From the NCBI GenBank assembly GCA_029339195.1, contig JAPTJF010000216.1:35844-99843 (forward strand): a DNA stretch of 64,000 bases, read 5' to 3'. Source of the stretch: Micractinium sp. NFX-FRZ. Lineage: Eukaryota; Chlorophyta; Trebouxiophyceae; Chlorellales; Chlorellaceae. Below, one piece after another: positions 31,976 to 43,900 of this stretch. The notes beneath the pieces were generated by a model. The model was given only the letters and a program-made list of their open reading frames with translations, was not told where the DNA came from and did not search any database. Both the position numbers and the translations under genes were made by a program. The stretch's first letter is position 1. The number at the start of each line of letters is the position of its first letter.

Positions 31976-34900
31976 TCACTGTCCTCCCTCTGCCTCGGGG
32001 TGGTTGCAGGCGCGCTCCAGCTGGCTCCGCAGGAAGAAGGCAGTCCTGCCGCGCATGGACACCAGCGTTTCGGCGGCTGCGCCTCGGCCGCGCACCAGCA
32101 GGGAGAGGGCCTGCATCACTGACAGCTGGCGCACTTCCTCCCAGCTGCCACCAGCCGTCTTGGGGTCAGCATACGTGGTGCCTCCGTTGAACAGAGCGGC
32201 ACTGACCAGCTGCGGCATGAAACCGCCCTGCTGCAGCTGTTCCGCCAGTGGCCCAGGCGCCGCCCACGCACGGCCAGGCGCCAGGGCGACAGCCAGGCGC
32301 AGAGGCGCTGCGCCCCCCGGCTGCTGGGCTGCACGTGCGTAGCACAGGCTGGCCAGCAGCGGTGCAGCCTGCTTGCCGGCCGACTGGCCGCCGCCGCCAC
32401 CCTGGCCGTCCTGCCACAGCACCTCCAGGAGACCATTGGCCTCCCGCTCCGTCAGCAGCAGCACAGCGGGGCCCTCGCCACCTGCCGCCTTGCCGTCGGT
32501 GCCGCCCGCTGACATGGCGCCCTGCCCGCCTGGCAGCAGCAGCACAAAGTCGACATTACGCAGGTACTCGTTGAGGTGTGCCCCAGCCGGCTGCTCGGTG
32601 GCCCGCAGGAAGTTGGGGGTGCAGAAGACGAGCGGGCTCCAGGGCAGTGCCGCCAGGCTCTTGGGGCGCAGCCGAGCCAGCAGGTTGGCCAGGGGCACCG
32701 GCTTCAGGCGCGTGCGCTCCGCCAGGTCCTGTTGCCAAGAGGGGAAAAGGGAACAGGGGTGAATATGGTCTTGGTTTGGACTGCTGGTGAGGTGAAGGCG
32801 CTTGGCATGATGAGACAGTGGGGGGAGACGCAGGGAGACCGTGTGTGGTTCACAGGCAGCGTCGCATGCACCCGGCAGCCCCTCCCAACACATCATCTCC
32901 TGGGCTGCACTGGCAGCGGCAGCCATCGTCTGTCCCCTGGACTGCACTGGCAGTGGCGGCCATTGTCTATTGCCGGCCTCCAAATCTTTCTCATGCATGC
33001 CCCAGCCAGCCCCTCAGCACACCTGCAGGGATGTGGCGCTCAGAGCCCGAGCATAGTCCCAGTCGCGCTCCGCCGCCGCCGGCACACGCGCCACCTGCCG
33101 CTCCTCCTCCTCCTCCTCCTCCTCCTCCCGCTCGCACTCCCGCTCGCACTCCTCCCCCAGCCCTCCGTGCGCCATCACGCTGTGCCCAGCGCCGTGCAGC
33201 GCAGCACGCTCCACCACCTCTGCCATCAGCCGGCGCATCCCTGCCGTCAGCCCCGCGCGCCGCCGCTTGTCCCGCTGCGCGGCCACCAGCTGGCCCAGCG
33301 GGGCGGGTGAGCTGGCAGAGCCGTACAGCTCCTCCAGCCCCACAACCTCCGGCTGCAGCATGTGCTCCGGGGAGCCGTGAGCGGCGGCAAAGACGAGGCC
33401 GTGGTGCGCCCACTCCAGGACGCCCCGCAGCGTGGCGCCCACCGTGTTGGACATGACCCACTGGAGCACGTCATGGGAGGTCAGCGGGGGAGCACCGGCT
33501 GCAGCGGCGCCGCCATTGCCAGCCGTGGCGTGGGCGGCCGCGGCAGCACCGTGGGCGGAGGCTGCCCGGATCTTGGCGGCGATGTCGGGGGTGGCGGTGA
33601 TGCGCAGGTGCTGACCCTTGCCCAGCTTGCGCAGCCGGCCCGCAGCCTGTGGGCAGGCAACAAGGCACGGTGAGGAAGGGTGGATGCAGCGGCGGCATGA
33701 GTGCGCCAGGGAGGCAAAGGGTGGAACAACAGGCGACATCCTGTCCAGCGGCTCAAATGGCAAAAGGCCGCGATGCATGCAAGTGCGAGCAGCCCACACA
33801 TGGGGCACATTCAGGGCACAGGCTAGAGTAGACATTACAGGCACGCTGTTGCACGGCAGGAGCACGTTTGACCGGAGGAGGTAACGCAGGTCCAGCGGGA
33901 CCACAACAGGCACGGCAGCCACACAACAGGCACTGACAGCAGCACCACAGCAAGCACAGCAGCACCACAGCGTGCCCAGCGTGCCTGCATCATCTTGTCC
34001 TTGGTTGTTGTGGGCCCCAGGGTGAGCAGGCCCCAGGCGGTGCGGCGCAGCTTGAGGTCCGCCCCCCGGCAGCGGGCCTCGTCAAAGATGCAAAAGGCCT
34101 GAGCCTCCCGAATGGGGGACACCTCCCGCCGCAGGCGGCGCCCCTGCAGGTCCAGCACCATCCAGGCGCGGTCCTCCTCGTCAAAGTAACACACACCCGC
34201 CCACCGCCCGTTGCGCGGGAGCAGCTCGCGAGCAAGGCAGTCGGCGGCGCGCCTGCGGGGGGCAGGAGCGGGGTTGGGTGGGAGGGTGGGGAGGCAAGCG
34301 GGTGTTTGGGTGTCGGGCTCGTGGTGCAGAAGAGGGGCCCTTGCTTCCTGCCGGCAGCCTGCCTTGCTTCGACAAGCTGCCAGCTGCCTTGCAGGTGCTG
34401 CTCTCCAAAGGCTGAGCCCCTCACCTCTGGGTTGAGGCGAGCCCCGGCCCCAGCTGGCCCCGACTGCCCCCTCACCTGTTGGTGGTGCCGGCCAGCATGG
34501 CACCGCAGTCAATCAGTGCATCAGCCTTCGAGCGCACCGCCAGGCGCAGCAGCGCCCGCCACTCCTCCTCGCCCTGCACGGACCGGCAGCGGGCCGAAGC
34601 GGGGGCAAGCTGAAGACCACACACCCTTGGCTGCCCAGAAGTCGAGTGAGCGTGGGTTCAGGTATTCTATCCGGATGCCAGGATGGCAGCGTCTGCCATT
34701 CAGCCAGTCACCCTTCACACACACAGTGCCTGCCTTCTGAGAAAGGCGGACACCAGTTGGCATCCCGTTACAAGCATCCCCCTGCTCGCCCCACCTGCTC
34801 CGGTGCCAGCGTGTCAAACCCAGGGTTGGCCAGCAGCAGCGCCAGCATCTTGCCGTTGGTGCCCTGCAGCCCGGCGTCAGGCAGTTGCAGCTGCTGCCGC

Positions 34901-37900
34901 ACCTGGATCGGCAGCAGGCGGTGGTTGTCGTTGGTGCCTGCAGCCGGTGCGGGGGGCCGGGGTGGGCGAGGGAGAGGATGACGTGGCAGGCAGGGCTGTA
35001 GCGGTGCGAGCCTGCCCCAATCGTGAAAGATCCCTTGCAGCCTGACACTGCTGCGCCGACCGTGCAGCCCGCGGGCGCCCGCCGTCCAGACGAGCCTGCT
35101 AGCCCAGCCGCACCCTTTACCTCGCCCTCGCACCCGAGAAGCCCACAACCGCGCCGCCAGGGGTGTCTGCCAGGTGCCAGGCGCTGGAGGGCAGGCGGTA
35201 GTCGTACACCCGCGTCTCTGCTGGGATGACGCAGCAGCTGAGCCAAAAGTTGATGGCGGCGGTGTTGTGGGAGAACACTGTGTGGGCAGCCTCCATCTGC
35301 ACCGGGTTGGTGGGGTCCAGCTTGCGCACGTCGTCCAGCGGGGCCAGGTCCTCTGCAGCGGCAGGGGCGGCGGGCAGGGAGGCCAAAAGGCACGTCAGTC
35401 GGGCGGGTGGTCGAGCAGCACTTGTGGCGGGTCAGCTAGTGCAGCCGAGCAAGCCAGGCAGCGTGGGCCTTGCACACTCTCCTGCACCCTGGTGTGCTGT
35501 GAATAAAGCTCAAATTGAAGCCACATAACTTCTGTATTCGCCGCCTTCCTATAGACAAGCATGGCCGCCCACCTGGCGCAAGGTCGGCACGCGCCAGTGC
35601 CAGCCACTCCTCGTAGCAGTCCCGCCGCTCGCTCTCCCCGCAGCTCAGCAGCCTGCGGGCAGAAGCGGGTGTATCGTGCTCACACACGTAGCCCACCCAC
35701 ATGGTTACAACAAGCCTTGCACTCCCCACCTGGGCCAGCATATTGACCCTGCCACGCGGCGTACACTTGCGTAGAGGGAACTCTCCGCAGTGGCGACCCT
35801 GCCAACGTCACGTGCCTTCCCAGGGGGGGCCCACCTGCAGACGTGCCTGCACACCACCTCACAAGGGACCACCCCTCACCTGCAGATTGCCTCCAGGACC
35901 TGGCCAGGTGCCAGCCCATCCGAGTAGTAGGCCAGGGCCGTCAGGCTGAGCGCGGTGTCGGGCTGGGCGTACTCGGAGCGCTCCGAGGGCACGTGTGCGG
36001 CGCGGAAGGGGACCGCAAGGCGCTTGCGTGCGGTGGGGGACCTGCCAGGGGGGAGGCGCCAGTGGCAGCGTGGGTGGGTGGGTGTTCAAAGCCGCCACAG
36101 CTTCCATGCAGAAGGGACTGCTCGACACAAGAAAGGGCCCTGCAGCCATGGTTTGTGGTCACACACAGACAAAGGCGCTGCAACCGGGCATAGGTCAGCG
36201 ACACACGTGCTCACCGGTTGACGCCAAAGTCGACGTTCACCCGCATCTGCAGGCAGTGCTCGAGCACGCAGTGGGCAAGAAGCCCCCTGAGTGCCAGCAC
36301 CGCCTCGCGCTGGTCGTCAGTCAGGCCCAGGGCGGGGCCGGATAGGATGGGGCGGGCGTCCAGGCCTCGGTCCAGCATGCAGGCCAGCAGCGAGGCCTGG
36401 GGGGCGGGGAGGGGGCGGACGGCACAGGGATATGTTCACAGACCCGTGAGGCGAAGCGGGCAGGAGGTGATGTGAGGGGGTGAAGAGTGAGAAGCCATGC
36501 TCACGGCCATGGCAGCAGACACGCCATGCCCAGCATGCGGGCAGCTGCAGGTGCAGTTGCAGGCTGTCCCGGCACCAAGCAGCGGCCCTCACCCGCCCGG
36601 GCGAGCCATCTGGGAAGCGGCGCATCCAGAGCAGGGCGTAGGGCGGGTCGTCCATCACGGCCAGCGCCAGCTGACGCCGCAGCTCCGGCAGTGCCGCCTC
36701 CAGAGCTTCCCCCGGCAGCAGGCGCACGCCTGGGAAGGCGCCCGGCCTGCCGGCGGCGCCGGCCACCACGGCCACTCGGGGGCGCGCCAGGATGGCGCCA
36801 ATGGGGCCGCGGGTGGCTTGCCGGGAGAGGTGGTGTAGCAGGGCGTGGCCCGCCAGCGTCCGGATCTGCTCAGAGTCCATGGCGGTGGGGCTGCCCCAGG
36901 CATAGACCAGTTGGTACCTGCGGGTTGTTGAGCAGGGCAGGTGAGGTGAGGGGAGGGGCAGGGGCAGGGAAGTCAGGTCGTGGTGGGTGGGGCGGCGGTG
37001 CCATCATTCAGGGGTGGGGCGAACTGATTTGACATGCAGGGGCAGGCAGCCAGGAATGTGCGCAAAAACAAGGCGGGGAGGCAAGTTCCCTAAGCTGCCA
37101 AGTGCCCCTGACCAATGCACTCACAGCCCGCCCAACCCAGGCAGCATCGCACCCTCTGTATTACACCCAGGCAGCACCTGTGCAACAGCAGCACCGCAAG
37201 CCACGCGCCAGCCAGCCAGCCAGCCAGGCAGCCAGCCAGCCCTACTAACGTGCACCTGTGGGACAGCAGCTCGTCGCTCTCGTCCAGCAGGTCCTCATAG
37301 GGCTGGGCCAGCAGGGTGTCCAGCTGGGCACACAGCGCATGCTCCCCCTGCTGCCACAGCTCCTGCCGCTTGAGCAGCAGCGACAGCCGCTGCCCCGCCG
37401 TCACCAGCAGCACGCCGCACTCCTGCGGAAGAGGTGGCAGGGGCAGCAGGGGTGGGAGCAGCGGCAGCGTTGCCAACAGCCAGTCATGCGCAGGGCAGGG
37501 TTACGGGGCGAGGAAAGGGGGTGGCATGGCAGCCCCTGTGAAGGCCCTGTGCTGGAGTGCCATCGGCATGGCAGGAGCAGCAGCACCCAGCACAAGCACC
37601 AGCACCAGCCTCGTCCTCAGCCTGGGGTTCCCCCATATGCCCGCTCGTCTCCCCACCTGTTTGCAGTGCGTCAGCGCCGACAGCATGGCGGCCACCACGC
37701 CAGGGGTGGGCTGCACGTCTCGGCGGTAGGGCATCAGGAAGAGCTTGCGCCCCAGAATGCTGCCGCACAGGCAGCTGTGCAGGTGGGCAAATGCCTCGGC
37801 CAGCAGCTGGACCAGCAGATTGAGGCGCACCTGTGGAGGAGGGAGCAGAGGGAGGTTGAGCAGAGAGCGTCAGTTGAAGGGGAAGGAGACGTGAAGCAGA

Positions 37901-40900
37901 GAGCGTCAGTTGAAGGGGAAAGAAACGCGTGCAGGTTTGGGTGCAGCGCAGAGATGCCACGACGCTAGGGTGCCGTGCTAGAGCAATGGCGGGGGCAGCG
38001 CTGGCAGGTACACAGCTGCACACCAGCCGAGCAGCTGCTGGCAGTGATGAAAGCAGCGGCACTTGCCACGTGCTCGCCGTCGGCCTTGTGCAGGATGAGC
38101 ATGGGCAGGAGGACACGTGTCTTGCCCTCGCCCTGCAGCGTGCACAGCACGGGGGGCAGCGGGGCAGTGCGCACAGGCGGTGCGGTGCCGAGAGGTTGGC
38201 AGGCTGTCTGGAGGATGGGCTGGTGCAGGCATGTACCTCATGTGACATGCAGCAAAGCACGCTCGAGGCCAGCCCAGCATGCCCCAGCGAGGCACAGCAC
38301 AGCACAGCACAGCACAGCACAGCACAGCGCACCATGTTGAGCTGCACAATGTCCCCCGGGTGTGCCAGCAAGTGTGCGGCCACGGTGTGCTGGTGGGGGC
38401 GGATCTGCAGCAGGAAGGAAGGAGCCATAGTTGCAGCCCCAGGGGGGGGTAAGGAAGCCATCCCACCAGGAAATGAAAGAAGAACAGTCACAGCATGACG
38501 CATGGTTGGTTGGGGGAGCCAGCCTACTGAGGGAGCCAAGGCCCCAGCCTACCTGCAGCCCCTGCTCGGCCTCGAATACCAGCCACAGAGGGTACTCCTC
38601 CACGCTCCAGGTTCGGTGGCACTGGAGCTCCTGCGCGTGCTCAGGCAGCGGGCAGTGGGCAGCGGAACAATGGGCGCACCGCGGGGCAGAGAGTGCACAG
38701 CACAGGCAGGCCACGGCAAGAGGCAGCGGTAGGCGGCGCCGCCAGGCATGTGTGATGGGCCATGCGTCAAGCAGGAAGGTGCCCAAGAAGCTGGCTAGGC
38801 TGTGCACAGTCGTGGCATAGGTGCGGTGGGAGCAGGGAGATGGGCGGGCACCCACCTGCACCAGGCTGGCCTGCTCGGCAGGGTCCCCCACCCAGCCCGC
38901 CAGGCGCCCCATCTTGTCCTCCAGCACGCACAGCTGAAGCCACGTCAGCGCCGCCTGGCGCAAGCGCTGCCCTGACGTGGCAGAGAGGAAGGGGTTGAGC
39001 TCCTGCGCGCTGTGGTCAGGGAGCGCGAGCTGAAACAGGTCCCGCAGGCCCAGCAGCGGCTGCTGCCCGCACGCCTGCCGCAGGCGCACGGCGGTGCCGG
39101 GGAGGCCGACCGCTAGTGGAACGCCGCCCAGATGGCCCAGGAGATAGGACTGGGCCTGCTCCCGCCAGACCTGAACCCGGGCCTGCAATAGCAGAGGTCG
39201 GCAGCGGCGGAGCGTGCTTGATGATTAGTGCATAAGCACCCTGCTTCTGCCGTCCTTGTTTGTTGATGAGCAGGGCAGGTGCCAGCACCAAGTCCAGCGA
39301 GCACAGCATGTGTTGCCCTCCCGCTGCCTCCGCCAGCCACGATGCACAAGCCACCACTGGTGCATTTGCAAGGCACCAGCACCAAACCCACCTGCGCCCG
39401 AAGGATGTGCTGCTCGGCGTCAGGTGCCGGCTGCAGCGCTGCCAGCGAGCAGTGGTAGGTGTCCCAGCTTTCCTTGACCTCTGCATGCATCTGCCGCTCC
39501 AGCTCCGTTGCGCCCTCGCGCACGTGCAGCGGGTACGGCGGAGGTACATCCCCGGGCTGCCCGTCAGCAGTACCGCCCATGGCTGCGCTGCCTGGTGCCG
39601 GCACAAGCAGCCGCCCCAGGGCCGCCTCCGTGCTGGAAACGACGCTGCCATCCACGGGGCAGGGCGGCACCTCAAGCGGCTCATAGAGCGGGTGACGCTG
39701 CCACACGCGCGGCGCCAGGGGCGGGCGGCGGTGCCCCAGCGTCCGCACCTCCTCGCCGGCCGTCAATAGCTGGCGGGGGCTGCTGCCCGCCTGGCACTCC
39801 TTCAGGTACGCCAGGCCCCAGTCGGGGGGGCACGCCGGCGCCGCCGTGCTCGCTGGCACGCCATCTGGGAAATGCAGCGCGCTGAGCTGGCTTGCGCTGG
39901 ACAGCACATCGTACACCACCAGGCGCAGGCCTGCTGCCAGGTGCCCGCCCAGCTGGGCAGCGTTCTCAAGCTGCTTCAGGTCGTCAGCTGTGAGCTGGAA
40001 GGTGGCCACAGCTGCCGGCAGGCCCGCCGGCTGGGTGCCCCAGCACTGCCGCGCCACGCGCATCGCCAGCTGGCCGCCGGTTGCCTGGCTGCCTGGCTCG
40101 GGCAGCAGCGACCCTGTGGCGGCGTGCAGTGCGGCCAGCTGCATGCGGGCAGCGATGGAGTCGCTGTGCAGGTGGCCCAGGCGGGGATGCACCGAGAAGG
40201 TGTGGTACTGCAGGGGGAGGGAGGCAGGGGCGGGAGTAGAATGTCTCAGGCCCAAGGAGAGGAGCGGGCACAGTCGGCAGGACATGCGCTGCTGAGGAAT
40301 TCGAGGCGCCCCTTCAAGCTTCATGAATGCATGCTGGGACTCAAGGTTGCCCCTCCGCGGGATCATAAGAGTCGTCCATGCGTGCCAGCATCCCCCCTGG
40401 CGCCTCACCGTGAGCTGAGCACCGCTCTCGCTGCTCTGCTGCACCAACACCTCAGCACCCCTGTGCCGCACGCTGCCGACAGGCACCACCACCTGAAGAT
40501 GCTGGCTGCCAGGCTGCACGCCTGCCCTCTCCAGCACCAGATACTGCCCAAAGTCTGGGAGGGTGTAAATGGTGCCGGCAGCATTGCTGGCACCAGCTGG
40601 CAGCGTCTCCACCAACCGCTGGCAGACATGCAGCCGGCAGCCGGCAAAGTCGCGCGACAGCAGGCTGCCTCCCCTCAGCTCAAACTCCAGGCCATAGCGC
40701 GGCAGCTCAAACAGCATGGTGCGGGGTGGGCTGCAGCTACCGCTGCCACTGCTGTCCATACCGCTGCTGCCGCCCGTGCTGCCGCGAGACTCTTTGCTGC
40801 CGGGCGCATCCACGTACGTGTGGATGAAGGCGCGCTGCTCGAACTGGGACAGCACCTGGGTGACTTTTGAGCTGTGCAGGACCAGCTGGTCTGTGAGGGC

Positions 40901-43900
40901 CTCGGCGCCGCGCAGCGTGCGCAGCGCCCTCCAGTGCTGTGCGTGTAGGTGCGGCGGCACGCGCAGGCAGGTGTAGTCCACGGCGGCGCTGCCTTGGGGG
41001 GCGTTCCAGTGCAGCAGGAAGTGGGTGGTGTGGTGGCGGAAGTGGGGCGGGCGCAGCACAATGGTGCGGTGATCCCTGCAGGGTGGGGACCCGAGGGGAG
41101 GGTGTGGAGAGGGGGGAGGCACAGGTGTGGGAGGGGTAAGGTGAGCGGGAACCATGGCATGCTTGTTTCGCATCATCAGGGGCAGCTTGCATGCCGCCCA
41201 GCAGTCTGCCCGCTGGCCGCACTGCCCCGCCTTGCATCACACGCTAACAGGAACTGTAGCCAGGTTCAGGTCACAAATGCCCCTCTGCTCCCAGCTGCAG
41301 CCCATCCGGCGCGCCTATCCTGCGTGTTTGTGTTCCACCCCTCACATCCCTCCCGCTCACCTGCTCAGCCAGTGGCTGTGCAGCTCCCTCAGTCGCTGTG
41401 GCAGCTCCGCACCCCACCCATGGCACTCTTCCTCCTCCCCCACATCAAGCAGCTCCAGCCGGTTGCCTTGGTCGTCGATTTCCGCCGCCACCAGGCCGCC
41501 GCCTTCGGCCAGGAAGAACTCATACCGGCAGCCGCGCACGGGGGCAATGCTGCGCCGCACGCCGTCCTCCCCCAGCACCACCTCAAAGCCCCAGGGCCTG
41601 CCGTCGGCGCTGAAGGTGCGCAGGTAGAGGCGGTGAGTCAGTATCTCGGCTGGCAGCCGGCCGGGGGGTGCCCCGTCGACCAGCACGGTGCCATCCAGGC
41701 AGTTGAGGGAGTACAGGTGGCCGTCAGAGCCCACCGCCTGGAAGCTGCCAGCCAGCAGGGGGGATGCTGCCGTCCCCGGGAAGCACAGCTGCTCCCAGCG
41801 CAGGTCTGTAGGCGCAAAGCGCAGCACCGTGCGCAGCGCGGCGGTCAGCATGGCGGGGTGCGCTGCGGCCGCTGCCAGGAGCTCGCCGGCACGGCGGGGC
41901 ATGGCCCAGTGGCAGAGCACCTGCGGCAGGGGGAAGGGGGGACCATGTGAGGGGAGTGCTGGAGAAGCAAAAGCAAATTTGCTCAGTGCCATGTTGCTGG
42001 GCACTGCCCAAACAGAGCTGGACGTCGTTCCAGCTGGTTCATGCCCCCCTTGGGCGCCATCAAGCCTCCAACCGACGCTGCCCTCCCGGCAAGGATGGCA
42101 GCAGCCGCCCTCCCATACCGTCCGCTGGGCCAAGCCAAACCCTCTCCCTCCTCACCTGCAGCTGCGCCAGCTGCGCCTTCAGCTCCCGGTTCCCCTCCCC
42201 CTCCTCCAGGCCTTGCCCGTAGATGCTGCCGTGGTGAATCTGCACAGCCAGGCTCAGCGCCAGCTGCGCATCCTGCCGGCTCAGCGCCGCCTGGCTGCCA
42301 GCGCTGGGGCCGGCGCTGCCGCCCAAGCACAGCAGCGCGGTCATGCGCAGCAGGCACTGCTTGGCCCGCAGCGTCCCCGCCCTCTCGGGCGGCAGCTCTG
42401 CCGCCTCTGCCTCCAAAGCGTCTGCCCACCCGGCGGCGATGCCCGCCAGGCGTCGCGCCACGGCTCGCAGCGGCGGGTGCCAGGCGGCCAGGAAGGCCGC
42501 TGCTTCACCCAGCAGCAGCACCGAGGCTTGCTCGCTGGGGGACTCACGCAGCTCCTCTGCCAGCCCCGCCAGCTCAGCGCACAGCGTGGCCAGCATGTCG
42601 CCGCCCTCGCTGCCCCCGCTGCCCCAGTCGGTGCGCCACAGCAGCGCGGGCGGCTGGCCGGGTTGGGGCTCCACAAGGGTCCCAATGTGGTACAGCACCT
42701 GGCGCACCAATGTCTGCACCGCCGGGTGGCCCAGCGATAGGCTACGCTCGTGCAGCGCCACCGCCAGCTGGCGCAGCTGAGTCAGCGGGTAGGAGCGCAG
42801 CGCACCAAACGCCAGAAACCCGGGCTTGGTCAGCCAGCGCGGCTGCTGCTCCTGCAGAGCAACAGGCAGGCTGCCGCGGTCCTTTGCCGTGGCGGCGCCG
42901 CTGCCGTACTGCGGCATGGCCCACTGCAGCGCCGCCGCCGAGGCTGGCAGCCGCTCGGTGAAGTGCTCCACAACCAGGGCAGCGGGCACAGGGCCATAGG
43001 GGTTGAACCAGGTGCCCCCAAGCGGCCCGTCTGCCACTCTGCTGCCGCGCCAGCCCATGTGCATGTCCAAGGTGTCGGGGTGCCACACGCCCTGCTGCTG
43101 GGAGTGGTAGAAATCAACTGTGGTGCCCGGTTGCACCTGCATTGGGCAGCGCGGGGGGCCACAGGGCAGGGGAATCCCAGTCGCAACGGCATGTACATGA
43201 CGGATGTACACATGTGGCGGTCAAGTTGCGCCATGCAGCACCACGCTTGACGTGCCTCGCAGCGCCTGCTGCTGTTCTCTTCCTCTGCCAGGCACCGCCC
43301 CTGCTGGCACCTCTTGTGCGCACATCCCTGCTGCACTGGCCCCTCACCTTTCCTGCCTCTGGCACTTCACTGGTGGACATGAGGCACACTCTGCCGTCTT
43401 TCCCTTTGCGCCCCGGGCTGGTCAGGTAGGGGCTGGCCTGGCGAGCGTTGTAGTGCGCCGAGAGGTGGAGCTTGAAGCCAGGTGCCTTAATGCACTTTAA
43501 CACCTCATCAGAAAGGGTGCCGTCTGGAGCCAGGGGCACCAGCAGCTGCTGAGCCAGGAAGCAGAAGCGTGACAGGCGCCTGCGGGGGAGTCACGGGAAT
43601 GTGTAGGGTTGAGGGTTGAGGGTGGGGCCACAACATAGGACAGGATAGAGCACCACACAGCTTACCACAGCACAGCATCCCGCAGCATGGCATAGCGCAG
43701 TGCGTTTCGGCATGGCATGAAATGGCACAGCACATCGTAACACAGCATGGGCCTGGTGCAGCACTGCACGGCAGCACGGCAGGGCACAGCGCAGCACGGC
43801 AGGTGCGGCACAGCACTGGTGGAGAGCGGGAGCACAAAGAAGCCAGTTGGGAGGAAGGCACACCTGAGCATGGATGGCATGTTCAGGAAGAAGATCCACT

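Noticed and set aside
39872..40870. 332-residue plus-strand open frame
   Set aside because: It lies antisense to DUF3638 exons 11-12, which have correct splice phases and family motifs; the plus-strand translation has none.
40949..41950. 333-residue plus-strand open frame
   Set aside because: Spans an intron and two exons of the DUF3638 gene in antisense and crosses their boundaries without any change of character.
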